Notes: generated from the sequence alone by a model not told the origin. Counted from the first letter of the stretch, positions 1 to 9,275 are shown. The stretch is 42,210 bases of DNA from Peptococcaceae bacterium (GCA_018334055.1 JAGXSS010000107.1:1-42210), one strand, 5' to 3'. Translations and numbers: made by a program.

Positions 1-185
1 CTTTTCGTTTTTAATGTCTGTTCTAGTCGGTAAGATTCTTTGACATTCATATTGAGTATGTGCGAGCGAAAGGTTATGCGGTCAATGAATGCGGCAACCA
101 TGATTTCGCTCTCGAACAAATTCGTCCAATTTGAGAATTCTAGGAAATTATAACATTCTGATTTCCTAGAGAATCCAAACATGAT
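1..185 (-). pseudogene. istB: IS21-family IstB-like ATPase, C-terminal remnant, frameshifted and cut by the window edge
   Basis: Minus-strand translation gives FLEFSNWTNLFESEIMVAAFIDRITFRSHILNMNVKESYRLEQTLKTK, the IstB C-terminal pattern (FSxW..xF....VAAxIDRxxxxSHIxxxxxxSYRL). The preceding residues (GNQNVIIS) lie in another frame. Confidence 0.7.
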
Positions 186-241
186 TCCACTGCAGTAAGT
201 AAGTTCTGCTTTTTTTTCATTCTTATTACTCTCAGTCCTGC

Positions 242-869
242 ATCGAGTAGGAGGGGGTGATTAACCCCCGTCCTCTCACACCACCGTACGTACCGTTCGG
301 TATACGGCGGTTCATGAAACACTACGGTGCCACTTGGTCCCGCAGGTGTAGCGCCTGGTTTGTGCCGGGTAAGAACTCTGCGCTCTCACAGTACCCTGTG
401 TATTCACCACTTCTTCCTGTGAGGAGCCCCTGTTAAGGGTTTTCTGCTGTCCTTGCGCTTTCCTCGAACTTGCCATTTGCTCGCCTCGTTTCATGTTCGG
501 CCCTTCACCGCAATGCGGATACTATGGTCTCTGCTAACTCCTACCAGCTCAATCGCGCATCACTGTGCGAGTTCCCGACTCAGTCGGTACGCTGGCAGGT
601 CTCCCCGGGTAAGAGCGCTATCTATCCCTCCATCTACCCGCATCATGCACTCTCGACAGACTTTGGCAGCAAGGACTTTGTCTTACGGCGCAGACTCGTC
701 CATCTGTCGCTAGCCTCACTTGAGGTTCGTGTTCCTCGAGCCAGAGGGAAGCCTTCGACTTCCTTCTGATTCCGTGTCACCACGGACACCCTTGCCTTAA
801 GCTACGGCTACTACTACCTTCATCGTTCGGGACTTCCACCCTAGAATAACGCCCATGCCGGGCACACGC
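242..869 (-). mobile_element. Group II intron with both ends retained but no reverse transcriptase ORF (internal deletion)
   Basis: The minus strand begins GTGTGCCCGGCATGGGCG...CTAGGGTGGAAGTCCCGAACGATGAAGG...AAGGGTGTCCGTGGTGAC (5' domain I type). It ends with a domain V-like hairpin GAACCGCCGTATACCGAACGGTACGTACGGTGG and a domain VI-like hairpin GGGGGTTAATCACCCCC...CTACTCGAT. Only about 630 nt separate the two ends. Confidence 0.82.
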
Positions 870-1210
870 CCGAGGTCGCCGGCCCGTGTGCCGGCGCTAC
901 AGTGTCCTAGGTAGCGGCGTGACATGGCACGCCGACCCAAACCGCGGACTCGCGCTCGGCATCGATTCACCAAAAAGACTTCGCCTAGGCGAGGTGAAAA
1001 ATATTTTAACAGTCGTTAAAAAATGATCGTTTCCCTACACATTTGTGTCGACGCACCAAGGCAGTAAACTCTGTATTTACAAGAACATTGCCGCATATTT
1101 TTCACAATGAGCTGTCAAAGTCGGGATATCATGCCGAGGCATGAAGTGTTCGAGGACGCGCATAAGTTGAAATACACACCGCAGAAAAAGTGCAAGAAGG
1201 ATGGCAGAGG

Positions 1211-1822
1211 ATGAAAACATACCTCATCGTCGGACAGACTAACGTTGGGAAGACTGCCTTCGCTTTGGGTTTTGCGGCAAGCTTAGGATTGCGTAAGGTA
1301 GAAGTTACCTTCATGTATCCTGACGGCTTCGCGACCAAACAGCTGTATCCCCTCGCTGTCGCCAGGGAGGAGCTCGTCGGACCTCGGCAACACAAAACGC
1401 GATCCCTCCAGAGCCTCGTCCTGCAAGTGCCCATAGGTAAGGGGCATCGATTGGTCAAGATAGTTGATAGCACCGGTCTAGTGGAGGGGGTTCATGCGGA
1501 CAAAGAAATTCGACGTTCTCTAACGCAAACTTTGCAAGCGATGCAAAAGGCAGATTTCATTATTCACATAATTGATGCGGCAGAAATTGGGCAAGCCAGT
1601 GAGGACGTGCCGCTCTTAACCGAAGTCGAAAGGCAAGTAGCGGCATTTGCCCAAATCCGGGGTAATTACCTCGTTGTAGCTAACAAGATGGACCTAGCTC
1701 CTGCCAAGCACGGGCTCGATCGGCTGCACACGCTCTGGCCGAATGTGAAGATACTTCCCGTATCAGCACAAGATATGACCGGCTTCAAGGAGGTACGTGC
1801 CGTTGTCGCCCGCCTTTCTTGA
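1211..1822 (+). CDS. Small P-loop GTPase, uncharacterised
   Basis: G1 motif GQTNVGKT, DSTG (G3-like) and NKMD (G4). ATG 1211 has an upstream AAGAAGG; the ORF track extends to GTG 1190. Confidence 0.8.
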   Translation: MKTYLIVGQTNVGKTAFALGFAASLGLRKVEVTFMYPDGFATKQLYPLAVAREELVGPRQHKTRSLQSLVLQVPIGKGHRLVKIVDSTGLVEGVHADKEIRRSLTQTLQAMQKADFIIHIIDAAEIGQASEDVPLLTEVERQVAAFAQIRGNYLVVANKMDLAPAKHGLDRLHTLWPNVKILPVSAQDMTGFKEVRAVVARLS

Positions 1823-2348
1823 CGACTTTGCGGTCTTCGCCGCCGCCTTCCTCGCCGGGCTGGCCATCAAAATTATGGACGACCATTTAGATGAGCACCG
1901 TGACAGCAAATTTGGACAACCTAATCTCGCCGCGATGTACGGCCAAGGCATTACGGCGTACGGTTTCTGCGCGCTACTGGCGGCGGCCGCCATCCACCTG
2001 CCTACCGCAGTCAGTGTCTTCGCGGGCGCATACATTGTAGGCATGGGCCTTTCCTCGTCCTCTACATATCTGTTCGGCCTATCCGGGCGCGCCGAAAGCC
2101 TACTCATGTTGGTGTTTAGCATTTACTGTGCCGGCCTCGCTTTGACCGGTGTGTCTATACTCATAATGGCGGCGATACAGCTATGGGATAACTGGGTTGA
2201 TAACGGGGAGCATCTGCTGGGCCTAGTTTTGGCTGGTGCAAGTATCGGCGGTGCACTTTTAATTGATGGGGGACAGAGTAGTATGGTATTATTTGCATAT
2301 GCATTGTTCTTTGCGCTAGAAAGGTGGTGGCTAGGTTCTATATCCTAG
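1797..2348 (+). CDS. Polytopic membrane protein with two Asp-rich motifs (possible minimal UbiA-like protein)
   Basis: 183 aa, mostly hydrophobic. Motifs MDDHLDEHRD and WDNWVD. GTG start preceded by GGAGG; overlaps the GTPase 3' end. Confidence 0.65.
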   Translation: MPLSPAFLDDFAVFAAAFLAGLAIKIMDDHLDEHRDSKFGQPNLAAMYGQGITAYGFCALLAAAAIHLPTAVSVFAGAYIVGMGLSSSSTYLFGLSGRAESLLMLVFSIYCAGLALTGVSILIMAAIQLWDNWVDNGEHLLGLVLAGASIGGALLIDGGQSSMVLFAYALFFALERWWLGSIS

Positions 2349-2554
2349 GGGCGTTATTGCTCTTCTTTGCCGTGGGATTTGTCCTGGGTCGCCGCGAGGG
2401 TTTTTTTCTTGGCGATAGTTTTGGCAGAACAAGAATGCCTCTACTTATGAGGCAACATGCATTGTCTTCTGGCATTTGTCCAGTATGCGACTTTGTTCAT
2501 GAGAAAGGCACGAAGGCGGAATATGTCGGAGGTGAAACCCATTCATATTGTTGA
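2324..2554 (+). CDS. Small membrane protein with CPVC motif
   Basis: 76 aa, N-terminal TM helix and C-terminal CPVC. Overlaps the preceding membrane protein and the start of hflX. Confidence 0.45.
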   Translation: MVARFYILGALLLFFAVGFVLGRREGFFLGDSFGRTRMPLLMRQHALSSGICPVCDFVHEKGTKAEYVGGETHSYC

Positions 2555-3803
2555 AAAAACACCTGAGGAAAATGCGGTAATCTTTGTTGCCGCTAGCTCT
2601 CACTCCAAAGAAGTAGATGGCTTACTCGATGAACTCGTCGCGCTTGCCGAAACCGCAGGTGTGACTGTGATTGGACGCCTGACCCAACTTAGGCACAAAC
2701 CTGACCCAGCCACATACTTAGGGCAGGGAAAAGTGGTTGAACTCCGGAATTTATGCACGGAGCTAGGCTGTAACGTAGCCATATGCGACGACGAACTATC
2801 CCCATCCCAATTACGGAATTTGGAAAAAATATTGGAAATAAAGGTCGTCGACCGAACCCATCTCATTTTAGACATCTTCGCCCAGCGCGCGAAGACCGCC
2901 GAAGGCAAATTGCAGGTTGAGGCAGCCATGCTCGCTTACAACTTACCACGTCTGCGCGGGAAGGGCGTTGAGATGTCAAACCTGGGAGCATCATCTGGCG
3001 GCCTGCGCACGCGTGGGCCTGGCGAAACAAAACTAGAGTACGACCGACGGCGCATAAAAGCGCGGATGGCCGACCTACGCCAAGAAATTGATGATCTCGC
3101 CAAACACCGCCGGCTGCAGAGGAAGGATAGAGTGACACGTGGCGTTCCCACGGTAGCCTTAGTTGGCTACACCAATGCCGGGAAGAGTAGTCTTCTAAAC
3201 GCCTTGACGGAGGGTGGGGCTGTTGCCGAAAGCAAGCTCTTTGCAACGCTCGACCCTACAGCCCGCGAACTTCTCCTGCCAAATAACAGCAAAGTAATGT
3301 TGGTCGATACGGTCGGCTTCGTGCGCAAACTCCCTCATCAACTGGTTACGGCGTTTCGGGCCACCCTAGAAGAAGTAAAGTACGCCGACGTACTGGTGCA
3401 TGTAGTAGATGTATCCCACAATGAAGCGCTTGAACAAATTGCGACAGTCGAAGCTGTTTTAGGTGAGCTTGACTCCTTAGATAAGCCTATCATCTTGGCC
3501 CTAAATAAGGTGGACAGGCTAGATGAACCGCCCATAATTCCCACGCGTGGCAAAAGCATTGCCATATCCGCCACTTCGAAGACTAATCTCGCGGAACTCA
3601 TAGCCGCTATCGCTGATTGCTTAGTAGATCAACCGAAAGACTACACCTTTCTCATACCATTTCACAGGGGGGAATTGTTAACCCTACTACACGAGCAAGG
3701 CGATGTCAAAATGGTGGCCTATACAGAGGCTGGCACAGAGGTGGTCGTCCACATCCTCGCGCGGTACGGGGAGAAGATACGGAGAGAGCTTGATAAATCA
3801 TGA
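2523..3803 (+). CDS. hflX: GTPase HflX
   Basis: HflX N-terminal domain, GASSGGLRTRGPGETKLEYDRRRI and GYTNAGKSSLLNAL...DTVGFVRKLPHQLVTAFRATLEE. ATG 2523 follows AAGGCGGA. Confidence 0.96.
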   Translation: MSEVKPIHIVEKTPEENAVIFVAASSHSKEVDGLLDELVALAETAGVTVIGRLTQLRHKPDPATYLGQGKVVELRNLCTELGCNVAICDDELSPSQLRNLEKILEIKVVDRTHLILDIFAQRAKTAEGKLQVEAAMLAYNLPRLRGKGVEMSNLGASSGGLRTRGPGETKLEYDRRRIKARMADLRQEIDDLAKHRRLQRKDRVTRGVPTVALVGYTNAGKSSLLNALTEGGAVAESKLFATLDPTARELLLPNNSKVMLVDTVGFVRKLPHQLVTAFRATLEEVKYADVLVHVVDVSHNEALEQIATVEAVLGELDSLDKPIILALNKVDRLDEPPIIPTRGKSIAISATSKTNLAELIAAIADCLVDQPKDYTFLIPFHRGELLTLLHEQGDVKMVAYTEAGTEVVVHILARYGEKIRRELDKS

Positions 3804-5029
3804 AGCAAGCTGAACGCATCATTGAACAGGCAGAGAGCATGTCGCAGGGCGCATTTCGAGCCATTGAAAGGCGCGCCTTTATTAACCAAAGGAGAGTTTT
3901 GCAGGCCTTTCGGGAAGAACAGGTGGCCGACTTTCATTTGCATGGGTCTACGGGCTACGGCTATGGAGATTCAGGGCGCGAGGTTATTGAACGACTGTAC
4001 GCCAGGCTCTTTGGGGGACAGAAATCTCTGGTGCGCAGTCAATTTGCGTCTGGCACCCACGCCTTAGCCTGTGCCTTGTTTGGCGTGCTGAGACCTGGGG
4101 ATGAGCTAGTGGTGGCCACAGGAGAGCCCTACGACACCCTACATGGCGTCATAGGCCTAGGGAAACAAGGCCGGAGTTCATTAGCTGCTTGGGGGGTCTC
4201 TACAGCCATCATTCCTTTGCTCGACAATGGTGATGCCGATTTACCTGCTTTGCAGCGTGTTCTCAGCCCCCGCACCAAAGCTGTACACATCCAACGCAGC
4301 AGAGGGTACCGTTGGCGTCCGGCATGTTCCCTCGATCAAATCGGCAAGATCATAGCATTAGTAAAAGACTACGATAATAATATCACTTGCATAATAGACA
4401 ATTGTTATGGCGAGTTTGTCGACATTCTGGAACCTGGGCATTGTGGTGCCGATCTAACGGTCGGTTCCCTCATCAAGAACCCAGGCGGAGGAATGGCTCT
4501 CAGCGGCGGGTACATAGTAGGCACAGCGGAGACGGTAGACTTAGCTGCAGAAAGACTGTATGCCCCTGGATTGACCAGTCAAGTAGGGGCTTCGACTACA
4601 TTTAACCGTGGGTTTTTGCAGGGTCTATTTTTTGCGCCCGCCGTGGTTGAATACGCGCTCAAGGGCGCCGTACTCCTGTCACAGGCGGGGCAGATCATCG
4701 GACTAGAAACCTCACCAGGCCCATCTGAAAGTCGAGGGGACATCATCCAGGCACTCAAGGTCGGCTCAAAAGAAAAGCTGATTAAATTTTGCCAAGCCAT
4801 CCAGCGAGCTTCTCCTATAGATTCCCATGTACTGCCTCAACCCGGGATACTGCCTGGTTACAGCACCGCGGTCATCATGGCTGCCGGCACCTTTGTCCTA
4901 GGGGCATCGAGCGAACTTTCTGCTGATGCACCGATTCGGGAGCCTTACACCGTCTATGTCCAAGGCGGTTTGAGCTATAGCCATGTGAAGCTGGCCCTTA
5001 CTGAAGCGTTGGAAGTCTTGCTAGAGTAG
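3800..5029 (+). CDS. ynbB: Methionine gamma-lyase family / aluminium-resistance-like PLP protein (YnbB-like)
   Basis: ATGA overlap with hflX. RSQFASGTHALACALFGVLRPGDELVVATGEPYDTL and SLIKNPGGGMALSGGYIVG (PLP lysine region). hflX-ynbB order as in Bacillus. Confidence 0.9.
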   Translation: MKQAERIIEQAESMSQGAFRAIERRAFINQRRVLQAFREEQVADFHLHGSTGYGYGDSGREVIERLYARLFGGQKSLVRSQFASGTHALACALFGVLRPGDELVVATGEPYDTLHGVIGLGKQGRSSLAAWGVSTAIIPLLDNGDADLPALQRVLSPRTKAVHIQRSRGYRWRPACSLDQIGKIIALVKDYDNNITCIIDNCYGEFVDILEPGHCGADLTVGSLIKNPGGGMALSGGYIVGTAETVDLAAERLYAPGLTSQVGASTTFNRGFLQGLFFAPAVVEYALKGAVLLSQAGQIIGLETSPGPSESRGDIIQALKVGSKEKLIKFCQAIQRASPIDSHVLPQPGILPGYSTAVIMAAGTFVLGASSELSADAPIREPYTVYVQGGLSYSHVKLALTEALEVLLE

Positions 5030-5088
5030 TCAGCGTAAATGATGTGCGGCATTGCAAGATCGAATAAACTTGTGGGGAGGTAAGAAAC

Positions 5089-7731
5089 TTGGTCGAAAAA
5101 CATGTATACCATTTCACTGAGGGTGGACAAGGCATGAGGGCTGTGCTCGGAGGGAAGGGAGCCGGCTTGGCAGAGATGACACGCATCGGTTTGCCGGTCC
5201 CTCCGGGATTTACCATTTCCACGGCGGCTTGTCGCGAGTACTATGAACAAGGAGATCTTCCGGCCGGTCTAATGCAGGAACTCACGGCAGCCGTCCAGAG
5301 ACTCGAACTCGAAACTGGCAAAAAGTTCGGTGATCCAACCAACCCACTGTTAGTATCAGTGCGCTCAGGGGCAGAATTCTCTATGCCGGGCATGATGGAT
5401 ACGATACTTAATCTCGGACTAAATGATGAAGTGGCCAAGGGATTAGCCGCGAGGTCAAATGAAAAGTTTGCCCTTGATTGTTATCGCCGTTTCATCGAGA
5501 AATTTGCTGAGCTTGCCCTGCAGATGCCAGCCTCAGCATTTTCAGGCTCGGTAGAAGAGCTAAAGTTTCGCGAAAAAATCAAATGGGGGGACGAGCTCTC
5601 TCTCGAATCCCTACGTCGGCTGGTCGCACAGCACCTAGCGTCGGTACAAGCCTATACTGGCCAGCCCTTCCCATCTTCACCCCACGACTGCCTGCTCCAG
5701 GCTGTCAAGGCGGTGTTTGCCAGCTGGCAAAATGAACGGGCCAAGGTCTACCGTCGATTGCACCAAATACCCGACACCTTGGGCACAGCGGTCACGGTGC
5801 AGGCTATGGTTTTTGGCAACTTGGGGACTCTGTCCGGCACCGGGGTTTGTTTTACGCGAAACCCTTCAACAGGTGAGAAAGAACTATACGGAGAGTTCCT
5901 GGCAGGAGCCCAAGGGGAGGACGTGGTCTCCGGTGCGCGTACCCCGGCAGACTTGTCAACCCTAAAGAGTCTTGCCCCAAGCGCCTTTGCAGAACTCCAA
6001 AAGACCGCGCTCTTACTCGAGAGTCACTACGGTGACATGCAAGACATCGAATTTACAGTAGAAGACGGACGCCTCTACCTACTACAGACCAGAATGGGCA
6101 AGCGTAGCCCACAGGCAGCCATCCGCATCGCCATGGACATGCTACGCGATGGTAAGATAGAGCCTGACACTCTCTTGTCTAGAATTACCCCCGAGCAGAT
6201 TGAGCAGCTACTGCACCGCAGTGTGGACTATACCAAGAACCCCCAAGAAATAGCCACTGGGCTTCCAGCTTCGCCTGGTGCGGCTGTCGGCGTCATTGCC
6301 TTTGATAACGAAGCAGCCTTGCGTTTGACTAAGACTCACGGCAAGGTGATCTTGGTGCGACCGGAGACATCCCCGGACGACATTCAGGGCATGATCACCA
6401 GCCAAGGTATTTTGACGAGTAGGGGGGGCATGACCAGTCATGCCGCCGTCGTCGCTCGCGGTATGGGGAAACCATGTGTTTCTGGAGCCGATGCATTGAA
6501 CTTCGACCTTGGTCAAGGTACTGTGTCTATTGGCAAACATATCTTCAAGGAAGGAGATGAACTGTCCCTAGATGGCAGTACGGGCAAAGTCTTTTTTGGG
6601 GCAGTGCCACTCGTGGAGGCTAGACTGGATGATGATTTTTGGGCCCTGCTCAGTATCGCCGATCAAAAGGCTGCCCTAGGGGTCAGGGCTAACGCCGACA
6701 ACCCTCTAGATGCGGCCCTAGCGCGCCGTTATGGTGCCAAAGGGATTGGCCTTTGTCGCACAGAACATATGTTCATGGAACCGGGACGCCTCCCGATAGT
6801 CCAGGCCATGATCATGGCCGAGCACGAAGAAGACCGCGAGAGGTCCTTACAGAGCCTTCTCCCGGTACAGCGCCATGATTTTTATGGAATTATGAAAGCC
6901 ATGGACGGTTATCCGGTGACCATCCGACTTCTTGACCCTCCTCTACACGAGTTCTTACCAAGTAAGGATGAGCTAAGAGCACAAATTGTTCACGCCATCG
7001 ACCCCGGAGAGCGTATTCGGTGCGAAAGAGCGCTGCGAACGGTAGAACGCTTGCATGAAATCAACCCAATGCTAGGGCATCGCGGATGTCGCTTGGGGAT
7101 TACCGTACCTAGCATCTATGCCATGCAAGTAGAGGCCATCGCCGAAGCTACGTTTGACCTGCTCGAGGGAGGGTACAATCCCCAACCCGAAATCATGATT
7201 CCTTTAGTAGCACACCATCGTGAACTCCTGCTCATGCGACGTCTCGCCGAAAACACTTGGCACCGCGTCGAACTACGGCGCAAGATGAATTATTCGGTGC
7301 CGATTGGCAGCATGATTGAAGTCCCGCGGGCCTGCATCGTCGCCGGTGAAATAGCCTTGCATGCTGATTTCTTTTCTTTTGGCACCAATGACTTGACTCA
7401 GACTACTTTTGGTTTTAGCCGTGATGACGCCGAGGGAAAATTTTTGCCATCCTATGTGGCGCAAGATATCCTTCCGCATAATCCTTTTGCCGTCCTTGAT
7501 AAAGCAGGGGTGGGGCAGTTGATGCGTTTAGCCGTTAAAGGCGGCAGGGGGGCCAAGCCCAGTCTCAAGCTCGGCATCTGCGGAGAACATGGGGGAGAGC
7601 CGGCCAGCATTAAATTCTGTCACGAACTAGGCCTCGATTATGTCAGCTGTTCGCCCTACCGTGTACCGGTAGCAAGACTGGCCACCGCAAGGGCGGAAAC
7701 GAAGGAGAAGGTTCAATACACTGATAAATAA
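5089..7731 (+). CDS. ppdK: Pyruvate, phosphate dikinase
   Basis: 880 aa. GGKGAGLAEMTRIGLPVPPGFTIST, GGMTSHAAVVARGMGKPCVSG (phospho-His swivel domain) and a C-terminal PEP/pyruvate domain (FGTNDLTQTTFGFSRDDAEGKF). TTG start with upstream GGGGAGG. Confidence 0.97.
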   Translation: MVEKHVYHFTEGGQGMRAVLGGKGAGLAEMTRIGLPVPPGFTISTAACREYYEQGDLPAGLMQELTAAVQRLELETGKKFGDPTNPLLVSVRSGAEFSMPGMMDTILNLGLNDEVAKGLAARSNEKFALDCYRRFIEKFAELALQMPASAFSGSVEELKFREKIKWGDELSLESLRRLVAQHLASVQAYTGQPFPSSPHDCLLQAVKAVFASWQNERAKVYRRLHQIPDTLGTAVTVQAMVFGNLGTLSGTGVCFTRNPSTGEKELYGEFLAGAQGEDVVSGARTPADLSTLKSLAPSAFAELQKTALLLESHYGDMQDIEFTVEDGRLYLLQTRMGKRSPQAAIRIAMDMLRDGKIEPDTLLSRITPEQIEQLLHRSVDYTKNPQEIATGLPASPGAAVGVIAFDNEAALRLTKTHGKVILVRPETSPDDIQGMITSQGILTSRGGMTSHAAVVARGMGKPCVSGADALNFDLGQGTVSIGKHIFKEGDELSLDGSTGKVFFGAVPLVEARLDDDFWALLSIADQKAALGVRANADNPLDAALARRYGAKGIGLCRTEHMFMEPGRLPIVQAMIMAEHEEDRERSLQSLLPVQRHDFYGIMKAMDGYPVTIRLLDPPLHEFLPSKDELRAQIVHAIDPGERIRCERALRTVERLHEINPMLGHRGCRLGITVPSIYAMQVEAIAEATFDLLEGGYNPQPEIMIPLVAHHRELLLMRRLAENTWHRVELRRKMNYSVPIGSMIEVPRACIVAGEIALHADFFSFGTNDLTQTTFGFSRDDAEGKFLPSYVAQDILPHNPFAVLDKAGVGQLMRLAVKGGRGAKPSLKLGICGEHGGEPASIKFCHELGLDYVSCSPYRVPVARLATARAETKEKVQYTDK

Positions 7732-7734
7732 CAA

Positions 7735-8358
7735 TTAAAACAGGCGATACAAACCCACAACCTTCCCAAGTATGGTGGCCTCCGTTGTATAAATGGGGGC
7801 CATCGTGCGATTTTCGGGTTGCAAACGTATGCGCGTAGGCTCGCGGTAGTAGGTCTTGACGGTGGCCTCATCGCCAAGAAGCGCGACCACAATGTCACCG
7901 TTCTCCGCCGTGTTTTGCTGGCGAACAAGAACCATGTCGCCATTATTGATACCGGCTTCAATCATGGACTCTCCCGCGATGTGTAGGACAAAGATTTCAC
8001 CTGGGGGAATGAGGTGGGATGAAAGGGAAAAATAGTCCTCAATGTTTTCGACCGCCAAGATGGGCTGACCGGCCGTCACTCTCCCAATCATCGGCAAGGA
8101 AACTATGTTTTCATGAGGGGAGACGAATGGAGCACCATCGAGCACTTCTATGGCGCGCGGCTTGGTTGGATCGCGACGTATGTACCCTTTTTCCTCTAAA
8201 CGAGCTAGGTGATTGTGTGCCGTGGCACTGGAATTGAGGCCGACCGCTAACCCAATTTCCCGTATAGACGGCGGGTAGCCTTTAGTTCTGACTTCTTCCT
8301 TAATGAACTCCAAAATCTGAAGCTGACGCTTCGTCAGACCGCTTTTCACCCATGACAC
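7735..8358 (-). CDS. lexA: LexA repressor
   Basis: [65 protein letters not shown] and S24 domain [20 protein letters not shown]. Confidence 0.96.
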   Translation of the reverse strand: MSWVKSGLTKRQLQILEFIKEEVRTKGYPPSIREIGLAVGLNSSATAHNHLARLEEKGYIRRDPTKPRAIEVLDGAPFVSPHENIVSLPMIGRVTAGQPILAVENIEDYFSLSSHLIPPGEIFVLHIAGESMIEAGINNGDMVLVRQQNTAENGDIVVALLGDEATVKTYYREPTRIRLQPENRTMAPIYTTEATILGKVVGLYRLF

Positions 8359-8431
8359 CGCCCCTCACTGATATTGCATAGAGCATATCACAATCTGACC
8401 AAAATGGTCAAACACTAGTTTGCACTTTTCG

Positions 8432-8482
8432 TTGACAATAGCGAACATATGATTGTATAATTGCCCTAAGAACATGTGTTCG
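8432..8482 (+). promoter_or_regulatory. yneA-like promoter with two LexA (SOS) boxes
   Basis: -35 TTGACA 8432-8437, 18 nt, -10 TATAAT 8456-8461. Boxes CGAACATATGATTG 8442-8455 and AGAACATGTGTTCG 8469-8482 each match CGAACRNRYGTTYG at 13/14. Confidence 0.85.
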
Positions 8483-8493
8483 GGGGCGATGAG

Positions 8494-8760
8494 ATGTTTA
8501 AAAAGCTAATGATGGTGATCTCTGTCTTCTTGGTGATGGTGCTAGTCATGCAAGTGGTGGGACCTTCGCGAGCGGCCATAGTTGTACCGACGAAACCTTA
8601 CATTGTTGAAAGAGGCGACACCTTGTGGGGTCTCGCCGAGCGATTTGCACCAAACAGTATGGATTTACGCGAATATGTATTTCGTCTACGCCGACTGAAC
8701 GACTTGCAGCATTCCGCAACCATTCACCCTGGTCAGCGCCTCTACTTGCCATCGCCTTAG
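8494..8760 (+). CDS. yneA: LysM-domain protein, YneA-like SOS cell-division suppressor
   Basis: N-terminal TM/signal plus LysM (YIVERGDTLWGLAERF...NDLQHSATIHPGQRLYLP), divergent from lexA. ATG 8494. Confidence 0.8.
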   Translation: MFKKLMMVISVFLVMVLVMQVVGPSRAAIVVPTKPYIVERGDTLWGLAERFAPNSMDLREYVFRLRRLNDLQHSATIHPGQRLYLPSP

Positions 8761-8824
8761 TCGCACATATCTGTTGTGCTATTCGCGCAAGCTACTATCG
8801 CTGAGCAAGAAAGGGGGCAAAAGC

Positions 8825-9007
8825 ATGGAGAGACGCAGAAATACTCCGACTCAAGAATCGTGGTGTTCAGATCAAGGTTGTTTGTTTCCTGAAATCTTGC
8901 AGCGTTGGGATTTTCATAATGACCCCTTAATTGATGGCGAAGAGCCAAGCCCTGGCATTGAGGCGTGCGATTACGAGGATCCTTACTTAAGCGGTAGGGA
9001 AATCTAG
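8825..9007 (+). CDS. Small hypothetical protein (60 aa)
   Basis: ATG 8825 preceded by AAGGGGG; acidic, Cys-containing ORF. Confidence 0.45.
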   Translation: MERRRNTPTQESWCSDQGCLFPEILQRWDFHNDPLIDGEEPSPGIEACDYEDPYLSGREI

Positions 9008-9040
9008 CCCAGTCAAAACGCACTGCGGTACGGATACCAC

Positions 9041-9079
9041 AGCATGAGAGCTACCTAAGAAGTGGCTTTCATGCTTCTT
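9041..9079 (+). terminator. Candidate Rho-independent terminator
   Basis: AGCATGAGAGCTAC / GTGGCTTTCATGCT 14-bp stem with two G-U pairs, followed by a T-rich stretch. Confidence 0.5.
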
Positions 9080-9275
9080 TACGCGTGATATAATTTTCAC
9101 AAGAGAGACTAGACAAATATGTTACAATAATTTATGATGACTAAAAAGGCATGGTTGTTGTAGGAGCCGAAGAAGGTGAAATCGCCCTGCCTTTTGCGCT
9201 TTCGAGTGCCACGCATATCGAGTTGCGCACCGATTCATGCAACCCAGGACGAGTCAGTAGAGGAGGTAGTGCTAG

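Noticed and set aside
453-769. Plus-strand ORFs 453..713 and 470..769
   Set aside because: They lie on the antisense strand of the group II intron ribozyme, a frequent source of false hypothetical proteins.
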